This document shows, piece after piece, positions 11,708 through 23,073 of a DNA stretch of 64,000 bases; within the stretch, counting starts at the first letter, position 1; every line of letters starts with the position of its first letter. Location of the stretch: NCBI RefSeq assembly GCF_033473495.1, contig NC_088936.1, forward strand, positions 930,001 to 994,000, written 5' to 3'. The stretch comes from Cercospora beticola. Its lineage: Eukaryota; Ascomycota; Dothideomycetes; Mycosphaerellales; Mycosphaerellaceae. The notes below the pieces were generated by a model. It saw only the letters and a list, made by a program, of their open reading frames with translations. It did not search any database and was not told where the DNA came from. Both the position numbers and the translations under genes were made by a program.

Positions 11708-12249
11708 GCTAGAGTACGAGGTATATCTTATATCCTACTAGTCGCTTACTTATCCTATATAGTACTAATTCGTATAATAGAAGCTCTACCTACTTAGCGC
11801 TTCTAGCGAAGCCTTAGACCTCGCCGTCGCCTCCGCCTACTCCGGCTAGTCTACTTAGGACGAGGGAGAGCTCTCTAAGCTCGAGATAGATAATAAGAAG
11901 GAGAGTAAGAAAGAGAGTAAGAAGGAGGATAATAAAGCTATAGACGTAGGCGTAGCTAGCAAGTAGCCTATAGGCCTCGCGCTTTTCTTCTACTAGGCTC
12001 TTATAGTACTCTTACGTCTCGCTAGCTCTAGGCTATATACTTCTATTACGCGTAGTATATACTATACCTATAAGTACTATAAATAAATGCTTTCTCTCCT
12101 CTCGTAACGTCTTAGTTTTCTAAATTCTCGTATCTTAGTAGTTCTCGTATCTTAGCGATACTTAGCGTTTAGAATTCTTAGAATTTTCTACTATTCTACT
12201 AACTACTAGTATTACTATTTCTTCTATAGTTTCGCCTTACGTATAGGCT

Positions 12250-15200
12250 ACTTAGTTTCGCGTTACGCCTCGAATACGTTAAGTGCCTCGCAATTCCCGA
12301 TATATTCTACTAGCTCCTAGGTATTATATTCCTCCGGCTACCTACGCTATTAAACTAGATACTTCCTTACGCCTTTCTCTATATAGCTTTCTAGTATCCT
12401 CTCGACTTCCTATTCGCTTTACTCGTCTACGAGTAGTAGGCTAGTATCCTACGTATTACTACCTTACTAGAGTTCTAAGAGAAATACGTAGAAGATATTA
12501 TAAATCTACGAGCTAGTTAGTAGAGCTAGGCGGTACGCCTGCTTTCCGACTACGTTAATAACCTTAAATAGTCTAGCGAATTTGTCCGCTAGCTTCTTCG
12601 ATAGTACCTTTAACTAGAGGTTCTTTATAGATAATAGAACTAAGTCGCTAACCTTAAATTCTATTAGCTAGTACTTCTAATTAAAGTACTTAGCCTAAGA
12701 TTCGCTTGCTTATTACTAGCGCTTAGTTAGCTCTTTATAGTTCTGCTTTAACCTTTCTATAGTATCCTTCGCTACTAGTACCTCTCTCCGAAGAAGCGCG
12801 TCCCGAGCTTCGCCTACGTCCCGCTTATACGTTTCTATAGAAAGGTCTAGATTAAACCTATATACTACTCGAAATAGCGATATCTTAAGCGTAGTATTCG
12901 TACTATTATTATACGCGAATTCTACTAATAATAGGATAGACGCCTAGTCGTCCTATCGCTCGCTATAATAGATACGTAGGTACTACTTAAGCGTCTAGTT
13001 TGCGCGCTCGGTTTAACTATTAGTCTATAGGTAGAATATAGTACTTAGCCTACGTTTTATATACGTCTCGTAGTAGAAGTCTAACTAGAACTAGCTAGTA
13101 AAGACTAAGCCTCTATCGCTTATAATACTAGCTAGTACGCTACGTAGTCGTATTACCTTATTAATTAGGATATCCGTAAGCTCTACGCTAGTATAGCGCT
13201 TTATTATTCGGACGAAAGTTACTATCTTCGAGTAACGATCTACGATTATAAGGATCGCGTCGAAGATATAGCCGTTCTACTTACTAGGTAGAAGATCCGT
13301 AATAAAGTCTATAGATAAATCCTGCTAAGGACGGTTAGATAGCGGGAGCGTAGCTATCTCGCTATAGGGGCGATAGCGCCTCGCTTTTGCCTTCTAATAG
13401 CTACTATACTACTCGACGTACTGCCTTACGTCGTTACTAACCTCCGGCTACTAGTACTTCCGCTTAACTAACTCTACCGTCTTGTCCTTACTAAAATAGC
13501 CTACTAGGACATCGTCGTAGTATATACGGATTACTTGCGTCCGTAATACTAGGTCGTTCGGTAGGTATAGGGCCTCTTCCCGGTATATATAGCCGTCCTT
13601 AATAGTATATTTCTCGCTCGCTACGCCTTCGCGTTCGGCCTGCTCGTATAGTACTTTTGCTTTCGGATCGAGCTATACTAATATAGTAGTATACCTAATA
13701 ATTATATCCGAGACGTTAGCGTATAGCTGCTCTTACGTAGTAATAGCGCTAGCGACTCGTAAGAGCAGAGCAAAGCTAAACGGACGAACCGAAAGGTTAG
13801 CCGCTACCGTAATATACCTACTATTAGGTAGCGCTACTCTATCGCTCTTAGCTGCCGCTATAACTACCTTTAGGGTATATAACTAAGCCTAGCAAGTAGC
13901 TTTTATATAGGTAATAACTAGGCCGCTTGCGAGTATAGTGCTCTATACCTAGAGTTTCTACTATAGTAATAGTAGGAGGTTGCTTATCTCCTTTGCCTCT
14001 CGTACGTAGTCGCTACGTCTAGATAGCGTATCGGCTAGGTTAAGCTTACTAGCTCGATAGCTAATAGTAAAATCAAAAGAGGCGAGGAATATCGCCTACT
14101 TTACTTGTCTACCTATTAACTACTTAACGCCTATAAACCCCTTAAGGTTAGCGTAATTAATAAGCACCTTAACCTTATATATAGCGCCTTCGAGGTATAG
14201 TCGCTACGCCTTAAATGCCTTAACTACCGTAAGTAGTTCCTTATCGTAAACCTTATAGTTATATTTAGCGTTAATTATCTTCTATAAGAAGAAGGCAATT
14301 AGATACTATTCCGCTTCGAATAGTTAGCTTAGGATACCGGCTACTATAAAGTCGGAAGCGTCGGTTTCGACTCGTAGGTATAGTATAGGGTTAAAGTGTC
14401 TTAGTAGTAGTATAGTCTAAAATCGATTCTTTAGCTTATAGAACGCCTACTCCTTAGCTGCTCTCTACTTAATTAGCTCTAGCTTCTTTCTATCCTTTAT
14501 ACTCTTTAATAGCGCTATTAAAAGTACTATAACTCTCGAATATCTAAAGATAAATCGATAGTAGAAGTTCGCGAATCTAAGAAAGGATTAAATCTCTATT
14601 AGTATAGTTAGAGTTAGCTATAAGGCGATTATAGCTACTCTACTTAGGTCTATCGTAACGCTACTAGTAGTTACTATAAATCTAAGGAAGTCGATCTTTT
14701 TCTAGAAGAACTTATACTTAGAACGCTATACGTAGAGTCTAAACTTATAGAGCCTCTTAAGTATAGTATATACGTCTCGTATATATTCCTCGCGTATTCT
14801 ACTATAGATTAGGATATCGTCTAGGTATACTATATAGCTTATATCGACTAGCTCTACTAGTATATAGTTAATATATACTTAGAACGTCGCTAGTATATTC
14901 GTTAAGCCGAAGAGTATTACCTTATACTAGAAATAGCTATAGTATATACGAAACGTAGTCTTCTAGTAGTTACTTAGCTTAATCCGAATATAGTAGTACG
15001 TATTAGCTAAGTCTAAGAACGTAAACTATACGGCTTCTATAAGTCTATCTAGCGTCTTACTAATTAGAGATAGTAGATACTAGTTCTTAATAGTAATCTC
15101 GTTTAGCCTATAGTAGTCGATATATAACTATAGCTTACTATTCTTCTTTAGTACGAATAGAATAGACGTACCTACCTCGCTATTAGAACGCTCGATCTAA

Positions 15201-15999
15201 TCGTACTCGAGTTCTATTTTTAGATACTCCTTAAGCTCGTCTAATTCTCGCTCTAACTAGTAATATAGTAGACGGAATAGTAGTATAGTTCTAGGCTATA
15301 GGTTAATCGTATACTCTATACTATTAACTAGCTTACTTCTTATTTCCTCTATCGGATTAAGAATATCGTTAAAATAATAGAACTCCTTAGAAATAGACTT
15401 AACTTTATCGTCTATCTTACTTAGGCTTACTATAAATACTACTAGTACCTTCTAAAGATCCTTAAAGAACTTATAGGCTTCTTAGACTTCGAACTTACTA
15501 AAACGATCGTTACTATATAGCTATTTATCTATAGCGCTACTAGCTAGTATACGCTAAGTACGTCGCTATAGATAGTCTAAGATTATATTAGGAGTTAGTA
15601 TATCGTATATATAGAAGATACTACCTATAGATCGCTCCTTACTACTAGAGTCTACGATCTATATATATATATAGTATATACTATAATAGTACTCTAATTT
15701 ATCTATAAAGATAGTAACTAGTAGTAGAGCTATATTCGGCCTTATTAGTAGGTTATACTATAGTATAAAGGCTCTTAATATTATATTAATATCTATAGTA
15801 TTATCGAGAAGGAAAGCGGCCGGCTTACTATCTAACTACGTTTCGACTTCTTTTTCTATATACGTCGCTAGTATACTCTAAACTAGTAGAGAGTTATCGC
15901 TATCTAGTTTAGCGCTAGTAACTCGCGCGTTATCTCTAGCGCCTTAGCTTTTTTTACTCTCTACTTCTTTACTATAGTTACTTTATAAATAGCCGACTT
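12250..15999 (-). pseudogene. Gypsy-I copy 1 pol (protease, RT, RNase H, integrase, chromodomain)
   Basis: The minus-strand polyprotein reads 5' to 3' from high to low coordinates. A protease-like AAFLLDN segment lies near 15800. RT reads LQLYIDYYRLNEITIKN near 15110 and the catalytic YLDDILIYS at about 14803-14835, intact because its codons lack CpA. RNase H follows to about 14200. Integrase has a zinc-binding region near 13480-13400 and the core SIDFITDLL with ILIIVDRYSKIVTFV near 13310-13200. The C-terminal end (about 12430-12260) reads VERILESYIEKGVRKYLV and NTQELVEYIG, a chromodomain-like segment. TAG/TAA codons interrupt throughout. Positions 14258-16550 are nearly identical to 48228-50520. 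Confidence 0.88.
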
Positions 16000-16550
16000 A
16001 TTACTATCTTTCTTAGAGTTCGAGTAGTTAGAACTAATATAGCTAACCTCGTTATATACGAAGTATATAGGTTACTAGCTCTTACTCTTACCTTTATCTC
16101 TATATTTACTCTTCGGCTTACTACTATAGATATCGCGTTAGCTACTAGTCGAACTAGAGGCCTCTTTATAAAGAGTATTACTATTAGTATACTTACGCTT
16201 AGCCTACTTATTCTTAGTATTACTATAATACGGCTTATAAGGTATAGCTTTCTTAGCTTACTCGAGGTACTTTACTAGAGCGATAAGGTCGGTATACTTA
16301 TTAGAGATAGTATAGTTCTTAATAATATTCTTATATAGCGATAGCTTTAGTTTTATAAGAAACTAGTATACTAGCTACGCCTTAGTATAGTTATCTAACT
16401 AAGACTCTAGGTTACTAAGGTCTATTACGAACTATCGTACGCTCTAGCTCTTATTCTAGTATATATTCTCGTATTCTATAGTTACGAGAAGTATATAGTT
16501 CGCTTAATCTCCGACGATATCGTATAGGAATTAATAGAACCGAGACTAGG
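14258..16550. repeat. Homogenised tract shared with Gypsy-I copy 2
   Basis: The constant offset to 48228-50520 is 33970 bp with no indel seen. I found about four transitions in the first 500 bp (near 14279, 14389, 14572 and 14753) and none in the lines compared from 14760 to 16540. Immediately outside the tract the two copies differ at many RIP-type sites. The tract is free of CA/TG yet keeps CpG, which matches neither set of flanks. Confidence 0.85.
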
Positions 16551-17163
16551 TATATTCTATAGGCAGAACGCCTAGGTATTTATTATACTATGCCTCTTAC
16601 GCTTCGCCTACGAGGTATATAATACCTATAATTACCTTCTAGTAATCTGTCGGGAACCTCTTTAGTATAGCTATAAAGTTTACCTCGAGAGTATAGATAA
16701 ATTCGCGTATCTCCTTTATAGTCTTACTCTTAAAGGGCTTAGGCGCACGTAGCTTAATAGACTCGTATAAGCTATACTCGTCGCTTTCGGAACGTACGCC
16801 GCTCGTATAACTTACGGACGCGCTGCCTTGCTAAGGTATTAGCTATCCGAGGCCTAGCGCTATCGCGCTTAGCCGTACTAGTAATTTAATTATCTATACC
16901 TCTCTTAGTAAGCGTTCGTTCTTAGCCTTAAGGATATAGATCTCTAGCTATTCGCGTAACGTATTATTTTTAGCTTAGAGGCGCCTACGTATTATATATA
17001 CGTTACTAGCGTCGTCGGTATTATTTATATTCTCGTCCTATTTCTTTTTAGCTTATACTATTCTAGATTCTAATATCTCTTCGATATAGCCTAATAGCTA
17101 TCTATCGTTCGGTATATCGTCGTCGCGATTAGTCCGCTAGGTAGATACGTTTTGCGTAAGCAT
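16000..17163 (-). pseudogene. Gypsy-I copy 1 gag
   Basis: The minus-strand gag begins at a surviving ATG (17163-17161): MLTQNVST, then RTNRDDDIPND. A helical region with YIEEILESRIV is followed by a capsid-like region including SIKLRAPKPFKSKTIKEI and FAIL-type segments near 16750-16650. Near the C-terminus (about 16080-16020) the frame reads PIYFVYNEVSYISSNYSN, which fits a CCHC knuckle (C-x2-C-x4-H-x4-C) with Cys and His changed to Tyr. The start context is CAT on the plus strand at 17161. In copy 2 the same codon is ATA. About a dozen TAG/TAA codons interrupt the frame. The gag-pol boundary is not resolved. Confidence 0.85.
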
Positions 17164-17212
17164 AATAGGCCTTAATAGATCGCTACTCTCGATAAGGTAG
17201 AAGAATTATAAT

Positions 17213-17407
17213 TATAAGAGTAGAATATAGTAATATATTAAGCGCCTCTAGACTCCCTATCTAGAGATATTAAGAATAATTCTTGCCTCCTTCGTTTATA
17301 TACGTTCTGCGTGCTTTTATTCTACGCTAAGCATAAGCGGTACTAGCCGTTATGCCTTAACGCCTAGTAAGCTACACCTCTCGAGCTATATACCTCTAGC
17401 TCTTATA
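17213..17407 (-). repeat. 5' LTR of Gypsy-I copy 1 (195 bp)
   Basis: Pairs with 10437-10631. It differs by a few transitions, including residual TG/CA sites in one LTR but not the other. It is flanked by TACGA at 17408-17412. Confidence 0.93.
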
Positions 17408-17412
17408 TACGA

Positions 17413-18290
17413 AGAGTAGTAGTTATAGATAGAGAATAAATTCGATAGTATTATCTTTAAAGACGTTAGTTATACTTTACGCTAGACTTATAACTAGGTT
17501 AGAGGAGAGGTTTAGCGTTAGCTTAAGCCTATAGTATCTACTAAGATATAGGATAAGGAAAATATAGTAGATAACTTTATCTTAGTATAATATATAATAA
17601 AGTATATTAAGGAGAACTAGAGTTTTCGAGACGAGATAGGCAAGGCCTATTAAGACTAGTACCTATTAAAGATAGGAGAAAACGAGAAGTTCTCTACCTT
17701 CTACTATAAGTATTAGATAGCTTATACCTATATTAAACTCTCGCTAGAAACCGAGATCTATCTATTTTAAAGTAAGCCTAACGATAACTATAATAGCTGC
17801 CTTACTAGACTAGAGTTCTCGTCTATTATAAGTATAGTTAAGAAGTATTAGAAGATTAAAGTCGACTTAGAGCGTTAGGCTAATACTTGTCTAAAGAAGA
17901 CTAACGACGATAAGAAGAATATAAAGAAGGATAATAAGAAGAGTAGTAGTAGTTATAGAGGTAGTCGCGGTAGAGCTAATAAGACTAGAGGTTCTAATAA
18001 TAGTAATACTATACCGAAGCTATCTTAGGAGAATCGACTAGCTATATTTAAGAACTTACTACTACTATTTAAGTTATACTATACTACTCTAATAAAGGAA
18101 GGCAAGTACTATAAGTATTAATAGTATAGTTATATAAAGAACTCTAAGGCCTATCTACTATTTGCTTATACTATACTACGCTAGGATAATAAGAAGCCTA
18201 ACGCCTCTTCCTTAAATATAACTAAGGATACTAGTATTTCGGAAAATACTTAGTCTGCCTTTTAAGTATAAGAAGTAGTAGACTAAATAA
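17413..18290 (+). pseudogene. Gypsy-II gag, C-terminal part with zinc knuckle
   Basis: This is the gag frame resumed after Gypsy-I. It reads through a capsid-like helical region (about 17500-17900), then a Lys/Gly/Ser-rich basic stretch with RGSRGRANKTRGSN at about 17950-18000. At 18101-18148 it reads GKYYKY, two stop codons, then YSYIKNSK. The Tyr codons sit at the CCHC spacing of a retroviral-type knuckle with Cys/His mutated to Tyr. The protease follows at about 18500. Confidence 0.75.
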
Positions 18291-18299
18291 CGAGTTACG

Positions 18300-21200
18300 A
18301 GAAGAGCTACTATTACCGAGAATACTAGTAGTAATCTTACTCTCTAGAATTACTAACTATATAGTAGTAGTAGGTAGAGTAAATAGAAATTATACTATAA
18401 TATTCCTTAATAATAGTACTAACTCTATATATATAAACTTGTCTTTTATATATAACTCGAAGAATAATATAAGAATCGCGAAGCTAGATAAGCCTCTAGT
18501 TATAGGTCTAGCCGATAGTAGTACGTCTTTATATATAATTATAGAATATACTAAAGTACTTCTTTAGCTAGGTAGTTACGTCGAGAAGGTTCTATACTAG
18601 GTAGCTTAGATTAACTATAATATAATACTTAGAAAGATATAGTACGAAGATTACGACTTAAAGAAGAGATACCGAGATAAAGTAGTAATCTTCGATAATA
18701 AGTAATATATAGAAAGCTATACTAATAGTAAGATAGTACGAGTACTAATAATTAAAGGAGCCTACCTAGGCAAACTACTAGTAATAGAACTACCTATAGT
18801 CGGTATTAAGAATATTAGTTATAATAATACTATCGATATCTAAGAAATCGAGTTATAAGCCTATATAATAATATCTCGATAATAGGGCGCTAAGATATAC
18901 CTTATCTATATTAATCTATAAGAAAGTAACTAGTATAAGAGCCTAGCGGATCCGATTCCTACGATAATACTAATAGCTTATAGGATAATAGTCCGACGTA
19001 CGTAATCTAATAATAAGGCTTTTATATATATAATATATATCGATAATAGTATAGCGGATATTATAGACTAAGGTCCTTTAACTATAAATACGCTATTAGT
19101 TTCCGATATAGAAGTATTTATATTAGGTAAGGATAAGGACTAGTTACTAGAGAAGCTGCCTATAGAATATAGTAACTAGAAGGATATATTCTTAAAGTAT
19201 ATAGTAGACGAGCTACCTCTATACTATCTAAGTATTAATATAGAGATTAAGTTAAAGGATAATACTTAACTACCTTTTAAGAGACTATATCTAATATCGA
19301 ACGCTAAGAACGACGTCGTAAAGAAGTAGATCGATAAGTAGCTAGAGAAAGGTAATATATAGAAGAGTAACTCTTCTACTACTTCTCTAGTTATTATTAT
19401 TAAGAAACCTAGAGATAGCCTATAGATATATATCGACTACTAAGTATTAAACGCAATTACGGTAAAGTCTAGGTACTCTATCTCTCTAATATAGAATACT
19501 TTAAACCGAATTAGTAGAAAGAAGTAGTTTATAAAGCTTAATATAATTATAGCTTTTAATTATATTCGTATAGCGTAGGGACACGAATAGAAAATAGTAT
19601 TTACGACTCGTTATAGGCAGTTCGAGTACTTAGTAATACTCTTCGGCCTTTATAATATACTTAGGATATTCTAGTCTTATATAAACGACTTTATAAGAGA
19701 GTTCTTAGACGACTTTATTTTAGTATATATCGACGACTTACTTATCTTTAGTAATATACTAGAGGAATATAAGCGATATATAGCTATAGTACTAGAAAAG
19801 ATAGCTAAGGTAAGTTTATAGCTTAATATCGATAAATACGAATTCTATATATAGGAAACTAAGTATCTTAAGCTAATTATTAGTAAGAATAGTATTCGGA
19901 TAGATTCTAAGAAAGTCTAGGCGATTTAAGAATAGTAGACTCCTTAGAAGCTAAACGATATACTCGTATTCCTTAGATTCGCTAGGTTTTACTAGCGCTT
20001 TATTAAGAACTTTAGCTATATCGTATTACTAATAGTAGTACTAACTAAGACTAAGAACTCTCTACTATAGGTATAGACTAACGAATATTAGCGAGCGTTT
20101 AATAGTTTAAAGAAGGCTTTTATAGAAGTACTAGTTCTAGCTATATTTAAGCTAGAACTAGAGACGATACTAGAAACTAACGCCTCGGACTTCGTTACTA
20201 TAGTAGTCCTATTATAGAGAGATTATAATAGTATCCTTAGACCTATCGCCTTTCTATCTAAAAAGATAACGCCTATAGAATATAACTACGATATCTATAA
20301 TAAGGCACTAATAGCTATTATAAAAGCCTTCGAGAAATAGAAACTAGAACTATCTACTATAGAGTATATAGAAGAATTCGAGAACCTACTAGATAATTAA
20401 GATAAGCTAATTCTAGTCCTTTCTAATTATAAGAATCTTAAGTACTTTATATTAACTAAGTAACTTAATCGTAGATAGGTACGCTAGGCCGAATTCCTCT
20501 CTAGGTTTAACTTTAAAATTACGTATTATCTAAGTATCTAGAGTACGAAACTAGATAGTTTAATATAATATATATAAGATCTACTAATAGGTAGCGATAA
20601 CGAATATATTAAGTATTAAGAATATACCTTCCTACTATCTAATCGTTTTCTATATACTACTATAAGTACGATCGTAGAAGAAGATACTAATACTAATATA
20701 GAGAATAGAGAAGTTCTATTTAATCTATCTAACTACGCTATAGATACTAATACTAAGCCTTAGAACGAGAATAAAGTTTCTCTAAATCTCGTTATCTAGT
20801 AGTTATATACGTCTAACGAGGAAGTATAGAAGGTAGTTAAGTAGCTCGAAGTAGATAAGCTCTATCCGATACTAAGGAAGTATAAGATCTACTATACGAG
20901 TACTACGGATAGTTTAATCTATATATAAAATAGGTATAGTAAATAATATTTATACTTACTACTAAGCGATAATCCTACGAATAAGGTTCGTACCTAGATA
21001 ATAGAAGTATATTACGATATACCTTCTATAGAGTATCTAGGTCGTACTAAAATACTAGATCTACTAGTACGATCGTATTACTAGCCTAGTATTTCGTAGT
21101 CTATATAATAATATATCTATAACTATAGAATATACCGAAGAACTAAGCCGTTATAAGATTAGTACTTAGGCCTACTCTAACCTTTTCCGATCCTCTTTTA

Positions 21201-22880
21201 GCTATAGAATAATATAGCTATAGACTTCGTTATTAATCTACTAGTAAGCTATAGTAGCCTTAACTATAACGAGTATAGAAATATCCTTATAGTAACTAAT
21301 AGACTTAGAAAGAGGAAGTATCTAATAGAGATAGACTCGATAATAGCGGAATACTATACTCTAGTTTTTATTAACTAGGTTTATAAGTACTATAGGCTAC
21401 TACTACGTATTACCTCTAATAGAGAATTATAATAGATATTAGCGTTCTAGAAGCGTCTATACTAGATTTTAAAGATCGAATAAGTAATATCCTCTATATA
21501 CTATCTCGAGATAGATAGATAGGCCGAGAATACTAATAAGGCTATAGAGTAATACCTACGTACCTTTATCGTATATACTTAAGATAACTAGGTTAATTAG
21601 CTAGTATTATATAAGTTCGCTCTAAATAATTACGTATTAGAAAGTATAGGCGTCTCGGCGTTCTTTATAGAAACTATACGTAATCTATATACTAAATTCG
21701 ATACGATACTACTACTACTACTACTTCTGCGATAGTAGTAGCTCGACGCCTAGAAGGCTACCGAATTTATAGAACGTATATAGTAGATATAATTATAGCT
21801 CTATAAGAATATAGTACTAGCCTAAGCGACTTAAGCTAACTATACTAACTGCTACTAGGATCTAGTACTATAGTACTAGGTCGGCGATATAGTATATATT
21901 AGTACTAAGAACTAGAAGACTACTTAGCTAGCGAAGAAACTCGATAATAAGTAGGTAGGCTTTTATCTAGTATCTACTATACTTAAGAGTACTTATTAAC
22001 TCGAACTACTACTAATAATAGAGGTCGCTAATACTTTCTATATATTATTATTAAGAGTAGTAGCTAACGACCTATTACTAGGATAGAACTCTCTACTACT
22101 ACTACTTATAGAGGTATAGAAAGAAGATAGAGTTACTAATAAGAAATATATCGTCGAGGAGATTATAGATTCTAAATAGTATACGCTATAGAGATATACT
22201 CCTAGAGGAGATAAGAAATAAAAGCTTTAGTATAAGATTAAGTAGTAAGAGTATAGAAACGATATAATATAGGAGCTAGCCGAAGAAGTTATAGAGTACG
22301 CTACTACCTCTATTATAGATTTCTACTATAACTACTCTACGAAGTCTAAACCTAATATTATAATTACCTCTAATAGCTAGATTCTAAACGAGTTTACTCG
22401 CTATATAGTATATACTAGAGGGCAACTATAGCTCTAAGCTTCGAGAACCTTATCGTCTAATATACCTATTTAGTAGTAGCTATACGTTAGTATTAGGCCT
22501 TTAGAAGTATTATCTTAAGATATATTAGTATTAAGCTTATTAGGCAGAAGTATTACTTAGAGATCTTACTTTAAGAAAGGTAACTTTAGTAAGATAATTA
22601 GTAGCGATAAGCGATAGAGTAATAGTAGTTAAGACTCTATAACTATATCTACTCGATAGTAGCTAGTATAGGATATTAGTAATAGGTCTATAGCTCTACT
22701 AGTAAACGAGATTATAACTATATACTTAAGCGATACTTATTATATATCGCTATAGTACTCTAATAAAGACTCTAACGATAGTAGTATAGAGCTTAATAGA
22801 TAGATAGATATAGGATTAGGTCTAGAAGATAATATAGTATTTATAAATATAATATATATTATAAGATATTATAATAGAAT
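18300..22880 (+). pseudogene. Gypsy-II pol (protease, RT, RNase H, integrase, chromodomain)
   Basis: The plus-strand polyprotein includes an aspartic-protease-like LADSSTSLYI at 18508-18537. RT reads LVIIIKKP near 19395, YIDYQVLN, and the intact catalytic YIDDLLIFS at 19726-19752. The RNase H start ILETNASDFVTI lies near 20170. Integrase follows, with a zinc-binding region near 21070-21160 and core reading IAIDFVINLL at about 21220 and ILIVTNRLRK at about 21280. The chromodomain-like C-terminus reads KYIVEEIIDSK at 22144-22176 and ELAEEVIEY at about 22275. That pattern (YxVExIxDS ... W-x-P-x-E region) is the chromovirus signature. RIP stops are frequent and no length polymorphism was noticed. 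Confidence 0.9.
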
Positions 22881-22890
22881 ATAACCTTTT

Positions 22891-22904
22891 AAGAGGAGAG
22901 GTAG
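22891..22904 (+). promoter_or_regulatory. Polypurine tract of Gypsy-II
   Basis: AAGAGGAGAGGTAG sits directly before the right LTR. It is the second-strand primer site expected of a plus-strand LTR element. Confidence 0.75.
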
Positions 22905-23068
22905 TATTATAGGTAGAGACTAGATTTACTTAAATTATATAATCGTAATAGGCCGTCCCGTCTTAGCGCTAGCGTCCGGCCTATATAGATACCTCGTCTC
23001 TAGGACCTCTTTCTAGACTCGTATATAAACTTCCGAATATACGAGGTTACTCTAAACGACTTATTATA
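22905..23068 (+). repeat. 3' LTR of Gypsy-II (164 bp)
   Basis: Full-length match to 8903-9066, followed by the target duplication ACTAA at 23069-23073. Confidence 0.92.
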
Positions 23069-23073
23069 ACTAA

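Larger units (their letters stand above)
10981..12085 (+). pseudogene. Extra antisense ORF carried by Gypsy-I (unknown function)
   Basis: Between the integrase end and the 3' LTR the plus strand, antisense to gag-pol, reads as protein. A surviving ATG at 10981 begins MPLRRTTTTPTTPATNYLSR. A second phase from about 11110 reads NYIRYSKSNYKYIYI, then TLKKASEALA and, after the inserted LTR, LSASSEALDLAVASAYSG and KKESKKESKKEDNKAID. The regular Tyr codons in the middle may be former Cys (TGY to TAY), which would make a Cys-rich knuckle. The phase change near 11100 could be an intron or a frameshift. Copy 2 carries the same region at 45126-46060 with ATG changed to ATA. It is not a normal gag, pol or env product. 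It may be a captured host gene or an element-specific accessory gene. Confidence 0.5.
10437..17407 (-). mobile_element. Gypsy-I copy 1: minus-strand Ty3/Gypsy chromovirus, 6971 bp
   Basis: Two 195-bp LTRs have 8-bp inverted ends (TATAAGAG/CTCTTATA), and the 5-bp duplication TACGA flanks the element. gag and pol read on the minus strand, so the right LTR is the 5' LTR. The polypurine tract adjoins the left LTR at 10632-10651. The element carries an extra plus-strand (antisense) reading frame between integrase and the 3' LTR, into which a 158-bp LTR-like sequence has inserted. Mutation is milder than in copy 2 (44582-51377): several CA, TG and even ATG triplets survive, except in a 2.3-kb tract shared with copy 2. 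Confidence 0.94.
8903..23068 (+). mobile_element. Gypsy-II: plus-strand Ty3/Gypsy chromovirus, interrupted by Gypsy-I copy 1
   Basis: The element has two 164-bp LTRs, a 5-bp target duplication ACTAA, a polypurine tract before the right LTR, and gag-protease-RT-RNase H-integrase-chromodomain order on the plus strand. Removing Gypsy-I (10437-17407 plus one TACGA) leaves an element of about 7.2 kb, normal for a fungal chromovirus. The LTRs differ by transitions only in the parts I compared, consistent with RIP rather than with long divergence. The coding frame is full of TAG/TAA. The element itself inserted into the older unknown sequence that continues at 23074. Confidence 0.93.

Noticed and set aside
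10981..12085. env-like gene in Gypsy-I
   Set aside because: It is on the strand opposite to gag-pol, shows no signal peptide or membrane segment, and has a Lys/Glu-rich tail, so an envelope assignment is not supported.
15661..15690. TATATA runs as promoters
   Set aside because: TATA runs are everywhere in RIP-mutated DNA and carry no information about transcription.
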